A stretch of DNA of 64,000 nucleotides from the NCBI RefSeq assembly GCF_001427825.1, contig NZ_LMGT01000007.1, positions 106,930 through 170,929 on the forward strand. Reading direction: 5' to 3'. Made by a program: the position numbers and the translations under genes. The notes beneath the pieces were generated by a model that was not told the DNA's origin, did not search any database, and was given only the letters and a program-made list of their open reading frames with translations. The first letter of the stretch is position 1. Each line of letters opens with the position of its first letter. Below, one piece after another: positions 1-10,347 of this stretch. Origin of the DNA: Brevundimonas sp. Root608. Its GTDB lineage: Bacteria; Pseudomonadota; Alphaproteobacteria; Caulobacterales; Caulobacteraceae.

Positions 1-304
1 CGGCTGGCGCGGTCTCGAGGCCGGCGGCGTCGACGCCCTGCTGGGCGACCACGGCCTGACGTGGCTGGGGCCGAATTTCGACGGGCTGAACCTGTTCGGC
101 GCGGCCGAGGCCGAGGTGAAGTCGGTCGCCCTGATCCGCATGGCCCCCCAGTTTCCCGGCGCCGAGGTTCCGGCGCGCCACGCCATCTGCGCCTTCGGCT
201 CGCCCGAGGAAGACGGCTTCGCCCCGACCATGGGCTGCGAGCTGGTGGCCTTCATCGCCCGGGTGGTGGAACGGACCGCCGAACGATGGCCCATTCTGAG
301 CTGA
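1..304 (+). CDS. DUF484 family protein, C-terminal part (cut by window edge)
   Basis: The reading frame is open from the first bases (frame 2) to a TGA at 302-304, so this is the last ~100 codons of a gene whose start lies outside the window. The tail has the FDGLNLFG and MGCELVAFIARVVERT segments typical of DUF484 proteins, whose fold is GAF-like and whose function is unknown. DUF484 genes commonly lie directly before xerC, as here: the stop lies 16 codons inside the next gene, a 19-base overlap that suggests translational coupling. The family assignment rests on this context and on the tail sequence; the N-terminus cannot be seen. Confidence 0.72.
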   Translation, partial: GWRGLEAGGVDALLGDHGLTWLGPNFDGLNLFGAAEAEVKSVALIRMAPQFPGAEVPARHAICAFGSPEEDGFAPTMGCELVAFIARVVERTAERWPILS

Positions 305-1215
305 CCGCCGACGAGGCCCTGTCGGCCTGGCTCGAGCATCTGGCCCACGAACGCCGCCTGGCCGCCAATACGCTGGAAGCCTATGGCCGCATCGGCCGGG
401 GCTACCTCGCCTTCCTGCAGAGCCATCGCGGCGGGCCCCAGCGGCTGGCCGACCTGGGAACCGTGACCGCCGCCGAGGTTCGGGCCCATCTGGCCGAGCG
501 GCGCGGCGGCGACCGTCCGCTGGCGGCGCGGTCGATCAGCCAGACCCTGTCGGCGATCCGCGCCTTTCACGCCTTCCTTGACCGCCGCTGCGCCACGCCC
601 GCGCCGCAGCTGGCGCTGGTGCGCGGGCCGCGGATCAAGGCCTCCCTGCCCCGGCCGGTGAGCGAGGATCAGGCCCGCGGCCTGATGCAGGAGCCCGACG
701 CCGATCCCGACGCCGAACCGTGGGAGGCCGCGCGCGACCGCGCCGTCCTGACCCTGCTGTACGGCTGCGGCCTGCGGATCTCCGAGGGGCTTTCCCTGAC
801 GCTCGCCGACGCGCCCCTGCCGGAGACGCTGCGCATCACCGGCAAGGGCGGCAAGACCCGTCTGGCTCCGGTCCTGCCCGCCGTCCGGACGGCGGTGGAC
901 GCCTATGTGGCGCTCCAGCCCTTCCCGCTGGAATCCGGAGACGCCCTGTTCCGGGCCAGACGGGGCGGTCCGCTGACGCCCCGTCATGTGCAGGCCATGG
1001 TCCAGCGCCTGCGCGGCCGGCTTGGCCTGCCCGCCTCGGCGACGCCCCACGCCCTGCGGCACAGCTTCGCCACCCACCTGCTGGGCGCAGGGGCGGACTT
1101 GCGGGCCATTCAGGAACTGCTGGGCCACGCCAGCCTGTCCACCACCCAGAAATACACCGCCGTCGACGCGAAACATCTGCTCGACGCCTATTCCGCCGCC
1201 CATCCGCGACACTGA
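286..1215 (+). CDS. xerC: Tyrosine recombinase XerC
   Basis: Site-specific recombinase that with XerD resolves chromosome dimers at dif. The ATG at 286 gives 309 residues, the usual XerC length. An N-terminal SAM-like core-binding domain (about 10-95) precedes the catalytic domain (about 120-305). All catalytic residues of the family can be located: R164 (GLRISE), K190 (GKGGKTR), H255 and R258 (HALRHSF), H281 (LLGHASL) and nucleophile Y290 (QKYTAV). A longer open frame reaches upstream to 61 but overlaps the DUF484 gene, so the ATG at 286 is preferred. XerD is very similar; the DUF484 neighbour favours XerC. Confidence 0.93.
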   Translation: MAHSELTADEALSAWLEHLAHERRLAANTLEAYGRIGRGYLAFLQSHRGGPQRLADLGTVTAAEVRAHLAERRGGDRPLAARSISQTLSAIRAFHAFLDRRCATPAPQLALVRGPRIKASLPRPVSEDQARGLMQEPDADPDAEPWEAARDRAVLTLLYGCGLRISEGLSLTLADAPLPETLRITGKGGKTRLAPVLPAVRTAVDAYVALQPFPLESGDALFRARRGGPLTPRHVQAMVQRLRGRLGLPASATPHALRHSFATHLLGAGADLRAIQELLGHASLSTTQKYTAVDAKHLLDAYSAAHPRH

Positions 1216-1298
1216 AAAAGCACGGGCTGGTCAGGATCGCCCGGGCGCGCCTACAGTGAAGGTCCATCCGCTGGGAGGCGGTGCGGAGACCAGACTGC

Positions 1299-2285
1299 AT
1301 GACAGGCCTTGACCGTCGCGTCTTGCTGGCCGGGCTCGGGGCCCTTGGCCTTCCTCCCGGTCCCGCCGCCGCGCAGGACCCGGTCGAACCGCTGGTCGAG
1401 GACCGGCCGATCCAGTTGCTGAGCAACCTTTTCACGCGCGTCGGCGCCGCGGTCTTCATCGACGGCCGCGGGCCTTTCACGTTCGTGATCGACACCGGCG
1501 CGGGCGCGACCTCGATCGCGGACACCCTGGCGGATCAGCTGGCCCTGCGTCCGTTGCGGTCCGTGCTGGTTCACGGGATCACGGAGGCGCGGGTGACCCG
1601 CAGCGTCGCGGTCGACCGGCTGGCCTTGAGCGGCCTCGGGTTCCGGAACCTCTCATGCCCGGTCTTCCCGCGCGACCAACTGGGCGCCGACGGCCTGATC
1701 GGCCTGGACGTGCTGGATCGCTTCAAGCTGAGATTCAATGTCGCGCGGCGATCGGCCAGCCTGAGCCTGAGGGGACTCAGCATCGTCATGGGCGGCGACA
1801 TCGCCACCGGGTCACGCCTGCGCCGGGGCGGCGGGCTGCGCTCGGTCCGCGGCCGCTTCGGTCAGATGATCATGAATCAGATCACCGTGGACGGCCAGGC
1901 GACGTCAGCCTTCATCGACAGCGGCGCGCAATATTCGATCGGCAATATGGCGTTGCGGCGCGCGGTTTCGGCGCGGCGCCCGGACGGGGGCCGCGTGGCC
2001 CGCGAGGTGCCGATCTACGGGGTGACGGGTCAGAGCCTGAGCGCGAACCTGGCCATGGTCGACGATCTCAGGCTCGGGCCGCAACGGCTGGGGCCGACTC
2101 CGATGCTGTTCGCCGACCTGCACTGTTTCGAGACCCTGGGCCTCGCCGGCCGGCCGGCGCTGCTGATCGGGGCCGACCTTCTGGGGCGCTTCCGGGATGT
2201 CATCCTGGATTTCCCCGCCAATACGGTGACCTTCGAGGGTCTGCGCCGCCAGACCACCCGCAGGCTCGAAATCCCCGGGGTCTAG
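1299..2285 (+). CDS. Retropepsin-like aspartic protease, exported
   Basis: A 328-residue protein with two retropepsin-type half-sites in tandem. The first has a DTGAG motif (D65, in VIDTGAGATS), the second a DSGAQ motif (D207, in FIDSGAQYS), so one chain could form the two-aspartate active site that viral proteases build as dimers. The N-terminus carries an Asp-Arg-Arg followed by a hydrophobic stretch and an AAAQ-like cleavage site, consistent with Sec or Tat export. A GTG at 1281 would add six residues, but GGAGA at 1285-1289 lies nine bases before the ATG at 1299, which I chose. Substrate unknown. It stands alone, facing lpd across a 15-base convergent gap. Confidence 0.8.
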   Translation: MTGLDRRVLLAGLGALGLPPGPAAAQDPVEPLVEDRPIQLLSNLFTRVGAAVFIDGRGPFTFVIDTGAGATSIADTLADQLALRPLRSVLVHGITEARVTRSVAVDRLALSGLGFRNLSCPVFPRDQLGADGLIGLDVLDRFKLRFNVARRSASLSLRGLSIVMGGDIATGSRLRRGGGLRSVRGRFGQMIMNQITVDGQATSAFIDSGAQYSIGNMALRRAVSARRPDGGRVAREVPIYGVTGQSLSANLAMVDDLRLGPQRLGPTPMLFADLHCFETLGLAGRPALLIGADLLGRFRDVILDFPANTVTFEGLRRQTTRRLEIPGV

Positions 2286-2300
2286 CAGACCACCGCCCTG

Positions 2301-3716
<1,416 letters not shown>

Positions 3717-3844
3717 GGAGTATCTCGTCTGTCGTGGGCGCGGGAGGCGCGCGGAACCTGACGGCGCCGCCCGCGAGCGTCAACCGCCGCGCCGCATATA
3801 AGGGCGGCGGCGTCCGTCCGACAGACGCCCGAATTCAGCGGGCG

Positions 3845-4330
3845 TCAGAAATTCAACTGGCCCGCCGTCCGCTTGCGCCGGATGCGCCGGCTGGCGACCA
3901 CCACCAGCACGCCCAGCAGGAACAGGACGCCCAGCACCAGCCAGACCGGCTCGACGGGCAAACCCTCCATCCCCTCCGGCGTCGCCATGGTCGCGGGTCC
4001 GCCCGAACGGGCGCCCACATCGCCCTGCCGGTCGACGGCCAGCCGCAGAACGACGTCCGCGGCGAAGCCGAGGAAATAGGCCACGGCCGCCCGGGTGTTC
4101 CCCGCGCCCAGCATCAGCGCCGCGATCACATAAAGACCCACAGCTCCGGCCCACAGCGTCCACACCGGCAGGAAGCCGAACAGGTCTCCTCCCGCCGAGG
4201 CCTCGGCCCCCACGCGCGCCGCCGCCGCATCCGGCGCGGCGCCCTCGATCAACGGGGAGATAAACGGCCAGGCCAGCCACCCGGCGTAACCGAGCACGGC
4301 CAACATCACCATCAGACGCAACAGCTTCAT
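3845..4330 (-). CDS. Hypothetical three-helix membrane protein
   Basis: A 161-residue protein that I cannot assign to a family. It has a hydrophobic N-terminal helix (about 4-27), a second hydrophobic stretch around 55-95 and a third at about 128-150, followed by a basic RRIRRKR cluster that probably faces the cytoplasm. Codon use resembles the neighbours and the frame is free of interruptions. It lies between lpd and a sensor kinase on the same strand but with gaps over 60 bases on both sides, so operon membership is unclear. Confidence 0.7.
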   Translation of the reverse strand: MKLLRLMVMLAVLGYAGWLAWPFISPLIEGAAPDAAAARVGAEASAGGDLFGFLPVWTLWAGAVGLYVIAALMLGAGNTRAAVAYFLGFAADVVLRLAVDRQGDVGARSGGPATMATPEGMEGLPVEPVWLVLGVLFLLGVLVVVASRRIRRKRTAGQLNF

Positions 4331-4395
4331 TTCGAGCCTCCCAACCCGCGTTAACCTTACACCGGTCTGTGGAACCGGCGAAAGAGGGGCGCGAG

Positions 4396-6195
4396 TCAGC
4401 GCGCGCTGGGCAGGGTGATGGAGACTTCGGCGCCTTCGCCCGGGGCGCTGTCGATGGACAGGACGCCGCCCGACTGGCGCGAGAAGGCATAGGCCTGCGA
4501 CAGGCCCAGCCCCGCCGCGCCCTCGCGGGTGGTGAAGAAGGGCTCGACCGCCCGGGCGGCCAGTTCGCGGTCCATGCCCGGACCGCTGTCGCGGACGCTC
4601 AGACGGACCCCGCCCTCCAGCAGGGCCTCAAGCCGCACCGCCACCGAGCCCTGGCCCGCCACGGCGTCGACGGCGTTGCGCGTCAGGCCGGCGACCGCGC
4701 CCTCGAAGGCGACGGGATCAAGCCGTACCGGTGCGTCGGTGGACGGTCCCTCGATCATCAGGTCCACGCCTGGCCCGGCCATGGCCCGCAGCCGCGTCTC
4801 CATGCCGCGCAACAGCACGCCGGCGTCGAGAACGCGCAGCACGGGCTCGTCATCCCCCTGCGAGAAGGCGGTCAGACGGCGCGTCAGCAGTTCGCCCTTC
4901 TGTCCGGCGGCCAGCGCGGCCTGGCCGATGCGGCGCACGCGGACCGGGTCGTCGGCCTGACGCAGCATCATGTCCAGGGCCCCGGTCATGACGCCCAGCA
5001 GGGCGTTGAAGTCATGCGCCAGCCCGCCGGTCAGGCGGCCGACATTCTCCATACGGCGGCCGCCCTGGAGCTGGAACTCGGCATCCTGTCCGGCTTTCAG
5101 CGCCGCGGCGCGCGCGGCCTCGGCCTCCTCGCGGGCGGCGGCGGCGGCGGCCAGCGCCTCTTCGGCCTGAAGCCGCGCTGCGACGGTCTCGGCGCGCAGG
5201 GCTTCGACCTCGGCCGCAGGATCGGCCGCGACGACCTCGGCGACGGGCGTGCCGACATCGTCCGCCTCCGGCGCCGCGCCGGCGCGCTCGCCGGCCAGCA
5301 GCAGGGCGTCGACGGCCCCCTCCGCATTGGTCAGCGGCAGGATGGACCAGCGGACTCCCTCGGCGCCGCCTGTTCGCGGAACGATCGCCCCCGCCTCCTC
5401 CGCGGGAGCGGACAGGGCGGCCCGCAGCGTTTGCCGGCCTTCGACCCGCTCGCCTTCGGCCAGGAACAGATCGACGAAGTCCCCGGCTGCCTCGTCGCGG
5501 CCCAGCAGCAGCAGGGCGGTTTGGTTGGCCTCGCGCACCTGTCCGTCGGTTCCGACAACGACGAGAGCGCTGGAGGCGGCGTCGAACACCCGGCGGGTGA
5601 GGGCGTCGGACCGCGCAGCCGGTGCGGGGGCCGCCTCGGGCAGGATGATTTCGGGCGTCTGCAGGCCTTCGCTCTCGACGAGGGCGGCGGTCGAGCCGGT
5701 GATCTGGCCCAGCTCGTTCTCGATCGGCATGGCCGTCACCGAGACCAGCATCTTGCGGCGCGAGGCCGGATTGGCCAGCAGATGCTGGAAGCCCTTCACC
5801 GTCTGGCCCCGCAAGGCCCGGGCGCTGGGCAGCAGGTCGGGCGGCACCGGGCGACCGTCGGGGAAGGTGATGCCCCAGGTCGCCGAATGGAACCGCAGGC
5901 CGATCAGTTCGGCGTCCTTGCGACCCAGCAGCTGGTGCGCGGCGCGGTTGGCGAAGACGAATTTGCCCTGTTTGTCGGTCTCGACCAGGGCGACGGGAAT
6001 GGCGTTCAGGGTCTCGAACAGCCGCTTCTGCGAATCCTCGGCCATGCGCTGTATCAGATCGAGCTGGTCCGAGGCGCTGCCGTGCTGGGTGCTCTTGCGC
6101 AGGGCGAAGAAGATCGCGACCACGGCCGCGAGCCAGCCGAGGCCGGCGAGCGCGGCCCACACCCACATCCAGTTGACCTGGCCTTCGAGAAACAT
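4396..6195 (-). CDS. Membrane-anchored PAS sensor histidine kinase
   Basis: About 599 residues from the ATG at 6195. A single N-terminal transmembrane helix (VWAALAGLGWLAAVVAIFF) is followed by two PAS-like regions (about 50-175 and 195-300), an alanine/glutamate-rich coiled coil (about 330-385) and the catalytic core: H-box GGLAHDFNALLG, N-box LTRNAVDAV, G1 DSGPGM and G2 GAAGLGLS. The HDFN-type H-box is common in soluble and hybrid kinases of alphaproteobacteria. No receiver domain or adjacent response regulator is present, so partner and signal are unknown. A 19-codon upstream extension in the same frame lacks a good ribosome site and was left out. Confidence 0.85.
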   Translation of the reverse strand: MFLEGQVNWMWVWAALAGLGWLAAVVAIFFALRKSTQHGSASDQLDLIQRMAEDSQKRLFETLNAIPVALVETDKQGKFVFANRAAHQLLGRKDAELIGLRFHSATWGITFPDGRPVPPDLLPSARALRGQTVKGFQHLLANPASRRKMLVSVTAMPIENELGQITGSTAALVESEGLQTPEIILPEAAPAPAARSDALTRRVFDAASSALVVVGTDGQVREANQTALLLLGRDEAAGDFVDLFLAEGERVEGRQTLRAALSAPAEEAGAIVPRTGGAEGVRWSILPLTNAEGAVDALLLAGERAGAAPEADDVGTPVAEVVAADPAAEVEALRAETVAARLQAEEALAAAAAAREEAEAARAAALKAGQDAEFQLQGGRRMENVGRLTGGLAHDFNALLGVMTGALDMMLRQADDPVRVRRIGQAALAAGQKGELLTRRLTAFSQGDDEPVLRVLDAGVLLRGMETRLRAMAGPGVDLMIEGPSTDAPVRLDPVAFEGAVAGLTRNAVDAVAGQGSVAVRLEALLEGGVRLSVRDSGPGMDRELAARAVEPFFTTREGAAGLGLSQAYAFSRQSGGVLSIDSAPGEGAEVSITLPSAR

Positions 6196-6378
6196 GCGAC
6201 CCGACTGTCCCGTTCTGGCGCCCCGCGCGCCCTTTCGGGAGACACCCTGCAAACGGCGAACCGGACTGGCCCGCTTTCGCCCCCAAGGCGACTAGCGGGG
6301 CTTGATGCCGCGGTCCAGTGGCAGGTGATCAGCAACCGGCCGCGTCCACGAAACGTCGCGCCCCGCGCCGGCCGGCGC

Positions 6379-6597
6379 TCAGGCCGGCGTCGCCGCGCTG
6401 TCAGGGAGCAGAAGGATCCGGCGAACGATGTCTGCGCACCCCAGCATGGGCAGCGGCTGGCCGAACCTGGCTCTCCACTCGCGGTCCAGTTCGACCTCCT
6501 CGGCTGTCATCGGTGCATGGATCATGGGGCCGGAAAGACGCAACGCGACGATCTGTTCCGCACGGCGGGAGGTGTTTTTCCAGGATGGCGAACTCAC
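6379..6597 (-). CDS. Small hypothetical protein
   Basis: A 72-residue frame, fairly acidic in the middle (MTAEEVELDREW) and ending in a hydrophobic DIVRRILLLPDS stretch. I recognise no family. Support is only the intact frame and plausible composition; overlapping plus-strand frames look like shadows rich in Arg and Ser. It lies just beyond the intrinsic terminator of the tRNA-Gly gene, so it would need its own promoter. A shorter start at the second or third Met is possible. Confidence 0.4.
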   Translation of the reverse strand: MSSPSWKNTSRRAEQIVALRLSGPMIHAPMTAEEVELDREWRARFGQPLPMLGCADIVRRILLLPDSAATPA

Positions 6598-6615
6598 GCC
6601 GCCCGGGCGGAAATT

Positions 6616-6644
6616 GAAAAAGGCCCGATCTGGCGACCGGGCCT
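6616..6644 (-). terminator. Intrinsic terminator of tRNA-Gly
   Basis: On the minus strand a 7-bp stem (AGGCCCG / CGGGCCT, 6638-6644 with 6621-6627) closes a 10-base loop and is followed by a run of five T (6621-6617). It lies 12 bases beyond the CCA end of the tRNA gene. Confidence 0.85.
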
Positions 6645-6655
6645 CTTCAATCGAC

Positions 6656-6730
6656 TGGAGCGGGCGAAGAGATTCGAACTCTCGACCCCAACCTTGGCAA
6701 GGTTGTGCTCTACCACTGAGCTACGCCCGC
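6656..6730 (-). tRNA. tRNA-Gly (anticodon GCC)
   Basis: A complete 75-nt cloverleaf can be folded by eye. The acceptor stem GCGGGCG/CGCCCGC pairs fully, the D-arm is GCTC..GAGC, the anticodon arm CAACC-TTGCCAA-GGTTG exposes GCC, and the T-arm GAGAG-TTCGAAT-CTCTT contains the invariant TTCGA. The discriminator is T and the 3' CCA is encoded in the gene (6656-6658). GCC reads GGC and GGT glycine codons, the main ones in such a GC-rich genome. Confidence 0.97.
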
Positions 6731-6750
6731 ACTTCAGTCGGAGGCGGGCG

Positions 6751-6778
6751 TATAGCGGAGCGCCCGCTCTTCTCGCAA
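6751..6778 (-). promoter_or_regulatory. Probable housekeeping promoter of tRNA-Gly
   Basis: On the minus strand TTGCGA and GCTATA are separated by 16 bases, ending about 20 bases before the mature tRNA 5' end. GCTATA fits the -10 element known for the Caulobacter housekeeping sigma factor; the -35 is a weaker match. Confidence 0.55.
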
Positions 6779-6858
6779 GCCCCTCCGATAAAATTACCCC
6801 AAAACGCGCTCAGGCAGCGAGCCGCCGCGCGGCGAGCGGTAGCGCCCCGCTCTGCGCG

Positions 6859-7641
6859 TCAGCGGGGCGCCAGCCGAATGGCGCCGTCGAGGCGGATGCA
6901 TTCGCCGTTGATGTAGACGTTGCGGACCAGCTCCAGGACCAGGGAGGCGTAATCCGCGGGCGTGCCCAGGCGGCTGGGGAAGGGGATGGCGGCGGCCAGG
7001 GCGTCCTGGATCTTCTGGTCCATGCCGGCCATCATCGGCGTCCACATGATGCCGGGCAGGATGGTGTTGCAGCGGATGCCTTCCTGGGCGAGATCGCGGG
7101 CGACGGGGAGGGTCATGGCGTAGACGCCGCCCTTGGAGGCCGAATAGGCCGCCTGGCCGATCTGGCCATCCTGCGCCGCCACCGAGGCGGTGTTGACGAT
7201 CAGGCCGCGTTCGCCGTCGGCCATCGGCTCCAGCGTCACCATGCCCGCCGCCGACTGCGACAGGACGCGGAAGGTGCCGAACAGATTGACCCGCACGGTG
7301 CGCTCGAACTGGGCCATGTCGTGGGCGCGGATCTCGCCGGTGTCCTTCTTGCGGCTGACCGTCTTCTGGCCCGTGGCGATGCCGGCGCAATTCACGGTCA
7401 GGCGCTCCTGGCCGTGGGCGGCGCGGGCCTTTTCGAAGCCGGCGGCGACCGAGGCGTCGTCGGTCACGTCGACCAGGCAGAAGACGCCGCCGATCTCCCT
7501 TGCGATCGCCTCGCCCTTTTCCGCATTCATGTCGAACAGGGCGACCCTGGCGCCCGTGGCCGCGATGGCCCGAGCCGTTCCCTCGCCCAGACCCGAGGCC
7601 CCGCCCGTCACCACCGCCGCGATCGAACTGTCGAGTTTCAT
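6859..7641 (-). CDS. SDR-family 3-hydroxyacyl-CoA dehydrogenase (HSD10-like)
   Basis: A 260-residue classical short-chain dehydrogenase. The nucleotide-binding motif GGASGLGEG is at 13-21, an aspartate at 37 (FDMN) favours NAD over NADP, NCAG is at 84-87, and the catalytic Ser-Tyr-Lys are S153, Y166 and K170 (ASVAAQ..YSASK). The insert after NCAG and the LPGIMWTPMM segment resemble 17-beta-HSD10/type II 3-hydroxyacyl-CoA dehydrogenases of fatty-acid and isoleucine oxidation. Exact substrate is inferred from similarity only. It diverges from the YkvA gene across a 54-base gap. Confidence 0.85.
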   Translation of the reverse strand: MKLDSSIAAVVTGGASGLGEGTARAIAATGARVALFDMNAEKGEAIAREIGGVFCLVDVTDDASVAAGFEKARAAHGQERLTVNCAGIATGQKTVSRKKDTGEIRAHDMAQFERTVRVNLFGTFRVLSQSAAGMVTLEPMADGERGLIVNTASVAAQDGQIGQAAYSASKGGVYAMTLPVARDLAQEGIRCNTILPGIMWTPMMAGMDQKIQDALAAAIPFPSRLGTPADYASLVLELVRNVYINGECIRLDGAIRLAPR

Positions 7642-7695
7642 GGCCGCAGCCCCTATGTTGTGTGAACCTTGAGATTGCCGCGGGGTTTAGCCGCC

Positions 7696-8094
7696 ATGTC
7701 CGCCAAAGCCAAACCGATCACGCCCGACGAGGCCCTGGACCCGTCGCGCGCCCTCGTGCCCTCGATCCAGCGGGTCAACGAGGTGCGGGTGCAGAAGGGC
7801 TTCTGGCCCAAGATCCGGCGCACGGCCTCGCGCATCCCCTTCGCCGGACAGGCCCTGTCGGTCTGGTTCGCCGCCCGCGATCCCGAGACGCCGACGGCGG
7901 CCAAGGGTGTCATGGTCGGGGCGCTGGCCTATTTCGTCCTGCCCTTCGACGCCATTCCCGACATCTTCGCCGGCATCGGCTTCACCGACGACGCGGCGGT
8001 GATCGCGGCCCTGATCGCCACCCTCGGCGCCAATATCAAACGCCGGCACAAGGACCAGGCCACGTCCGCGCTGGAGCGGCTGCGCGACGGCTAG
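7696..8094 (+). CDS. YkvA family (DUF1232) protein
   Basis: The ATG at 7696 gives 132 residues. The diagnostic DUF1232 core is ALAYFVLPFDAIPDI (about residues 75-90), a short membrane-associated segment with the conserved FD.IPD motif, followed by GFTDDAAVI. The function of the family is not established. An upstream TTG in frame at 7669 was rejected in favour of ATG. The stop codon shares the palindrome CTAG (8091-8094) with the stop of the convergent oxidoreductase gene. Confidence 0.8.
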   Translation: MSAKAKPITPDEALDPSRALVPSIQRVNEVRVQKGFWPKIRRTASRIPFAGQALSVWFAARDPETPTAAKGVMVGALAYFVLPFDAIPDIFAGIGFTDDAAVIAALIATLGANIKRRHKDQATSALERLRDG

Positions 8095-9092
8095 CTCTCC
8101 ACCGTCACCACCACCTTGCCCATCACCGACCGGTCGCCCAGTGCCTTGATGGCCTCATGGGCGCGTTCCAGCGGGAAGGTCTGGCTGACGCGCGGGCGAA
8201 TCCTGCCGTCCTCCCAGAAGCGCAGCAGGTCGGCCATGTTGGCGGCGTGGGCCGCCGGGTCGCGCATCACCGCCGCGCCCCAGAACACCCCGATCACCGA
8301 CACCGACTTGAGCAGGGTCAGGTTCAGCGGCAGCGAGGGAATGCCGGCCGGGAAACCGACCACCAGATAGCGGCCGTTCCAGTCCATCGAGCGGATGGCC
8401 GGCTCGCAATAGTCGCCGCCGACGGCGTCATAGACCACGTCCGGCCCGTCGCGGCCCGAGGCCAGTTTCAGCTCGCCCGACAGCTCCTTCTGCGCCGCCT
8501 TGTCCATCTTGCCCGACGGATAGATCAGGCCGTTGTCGGCCCCGGCCTCCAGCGCGAACTGCACCTTGTCGTTGGTCGAGGCGGCGGCGATGACGTGCGC
8601 CCCCATGGCCTTGCCCAGCTCGACCGCGGCGACGCCGACCCCGCCCGCGGCCCCCAGCACCAGCAGGCTCTCGCCCGCCTTCAGCTGGGCCCGGTCCTTC
8701 AGCGCGTAATAGGATGTGCCGTAGGTCATCACCAGGGCGGCGGCGGTGTTGAAATCCATGGCGTCGGGGATCTTCATCACCGAGGCGGCCGGAACCGCCA
8801 GTCGCTCGACCATGCCGCCCCAGCCGGGAACGGCGATGACGCGGTCGCCCTTGCGGACGCTGGTGACGCCCTCGCCGATCGCCTCGACCACGCCCGCCAC
8901 CTCGCCGCCCGGCGAGAAGGGGCGGGTCGGCTTGAACTGATACCGGTCCTCGATGATCAGGGTGTCGGGGAAGTTGACCCCGATCGCCCGCACCTCGATC
9001 ACCACCTCGCCCTTCATCGGCCGGGGGTCCATGACCTCCTCGACCACGAGGGTTTCGGGACCGCCGGGAGCCTTGGACAGGACAGCGCGCAT
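8091..9092 (-). CDS. NADPH:quinone oxidoreductase family (zinc-free MDR)
   Basis: A 333-residue medium-chain dehydrogenase/reductase. It has the GroES-like N-terminal half with GVNFPDTLIIEDRYQ, the quinone-reductase signature around VLGAAGGVGVAAVELGKA (NADPH Rossmann turn, about 150-165) and no zinc-ligand cysteines. It probably reduces quinones or enoyl-type carbonyls with NADPH. The ATG at 9092 starts at the conserved MRAVL; a TTG six codons upstream is possible but unlikely. It lies convergent to the YkvA gene with a shared CTAG stop and divergent from the isoaspartyl peptidase gene. Confidence 0.85.
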   Translation of the reverse strand: MRAVLSKAPGGPETLVVEEVMDPRPMKGEVVIEVRAIGVNFPDTLIIEDRYQFKPTRPFSPGGEVAGVVEAIGEGVTSVRKGDRVIAVPGWGGMVERLAVPAASVMKIPDAMDFNTAAALVMTYGTSYYALKDRAQLKAGESLLVLGAAGGVGVAAVELGKAMGAHVIAAASTNDKVQFALEAGADNGLIYPSGKMDKAAQKELSGELKLASGRDGPDVVYDAVGGDYCEPAIRSMDWNGRYLVVGFPAGIPSLPLNLTLLKSVSVIGVFWGAAVMRDPAAHAANMADLLRFWEDGRIRPRVSQTFPLERAHEAIKALGDRSVMGKVVVTVES

Positions 9093-9198
9093 GGGGGAGG
9101 TCTTTCGCAAAGGCGTCCCGCCCCGGTGGCGCGCGCGTCGGCTTGAGGCTAATCAGCGCCACGCCCGTTTGAAAGGGGCGATCCGGAGACGACCCTGA

Positions 9199-10068
9199 AT
9201 GACGGCCCTCATCCTTCACGGCGGCGCGGGCGCGCGGCGCGAGCGCAACTACGACCGCGAGGTCGCCCACATGCGCGAGGTGGTGGCGGCGATGAAGGTC
9301 CGGCTGGACGCGGGCGCCAGCGCCCTGGACGTCGCGGTCAAGACGACGGTGCTGCTGGAGGACTCGGGCCTCTATGTCGCCGGACGCGGCGCCTCGCCCA
9401 ACCTCGCGGGGGCCTATGAGCTGGACGCCAGCCTGATGGACGGCGCGACCCGCAAGGCCGGCGCCGTCGCCGCCCTGCAGGGCTTCCGCAACCCCGTCGT
9501 GGCCGCCCGCGCGGTGATGGACCGCACGCCGCATGTCATGCTGGCCGGCGAGGGCGCCGCCCTGTTCGCCCTCGACCAGGGCCTGGAGATGATCGGCGAC
9601 GAGGACGCCTGGTTCACCCGGGCCGGCCAGGGCGAGGACAACCACCCGCCCGGCACGCTGAGCCACGGCACCGTCGGCTGCTGCGTTCTGGACGACCAGG
9701 GCCGGCTGGCGGCCGCCACCTCGACGGCGGGCGTGTTCGGCAAGATGCCGGGCCGCGTCGGCGACACCCCCATCCCCGGCGCCGGCAGCTGGGCCGACGG
9801 CCGCGTCGCCGTCTCGGGCACCGGGCAGGGCGAATATTTCATCCGCGTCGCCGCCTGCGCCCAGGTCAGCTGGCGCGTTGGCGCGGGCCAGACCCTGGCC
9901 GAGGCCGGCCGCGCGGTGATCGACGAGATCGGCGGCATGGGCGGCGACGGCGGCCTGATCGCCCTCGACCGCGACGGAAACATCGCCCACCCCTTCAACA
10001 GCCAAGGCATGAAGCGCGCCTGGCTGACGCCCGGCGGCGACATCGGGGTCGAGGTGTTCGGCCTCTGA
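9199..10068 (+). CDS. Isoaspartyl peptidase / plant-type L-asparaginase
   Basis: An Ntn-hydrolase of 289 residues, made as a precursor that cleaves itself to expose a threonine. The HGGAGA segment near the N-terminus and the SHGTVGCCVLD junction, with T158 as the predicted nucleophile after autocleavage, are diagnostic. The family removes isoaspartyl residues from dipeptides or hydrolyses asparagine. No signal peptide is evident, so it is probably cytoplasmic. It is monocistronic; about 280 bases of non-coding sequence follow. Confidence 0.9.
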   Translation: MTALILHGGAGARRERNYDREVAHMREVVAAMKVRLDAGASALDVAVKTTVLLEDSGLYVAGRGASPNLAGAYELDASLMDGATRKAGAVAALQGFRNPVVAARAVMDRTPHVMLAGEGAALFALDQGLEMIGDEDAWFTRAGQGEDNHPPGTLSHGTVGCCVLDDQGRLAAATSTAGVFGKMPGRVGDTPIPGAGSWADGRVAVSGTGQGEYFIRVAACAQVSWRVGAGQTLAEAGRAVIDEIGGMGGDGGLIALDRDGNIAHPFNSQGMKRAWLTPGGDIGVEVFGL

Positions 10069-10347
10069 ACCGGTAGACGCCGCGCTGGAAAAAACACCGT
10101 CTGAATCGTCCAGCTCGTCTGCCGTTTCCATCTAACCGCATGATTTTGCTGAGGGGCGCGCGGTAGACTGCGTCCAAGGCGTCCGACGCATCCCCGACGC
10201 GCAACAGTCTGGCGGACGGCGACGTCAGATTCGGACGCACGGGGCGACCGGGCGCGAATTACAGAGATTTCATCCGCGGGCGAACGCGGTTCATCCGGCG
10301 TTCACCGCCTGCTACGCTAAAGCTTGGCGACACACCGGGAGCCTCCA

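Noticed and set aside
4367..4392. GGAAC-N16-CGAG between two minus-strand genes
   Set aside because: The -10 element is wrong and it points into no plus-strand gene.
4369..7665. A 1098-residue plus-strand frame over the histidine kinase, tRNA and dehydrogenase
   Set aside because: It crosses a tRNA gene and two well-supported minus-strand genes; it is a shadow frame.
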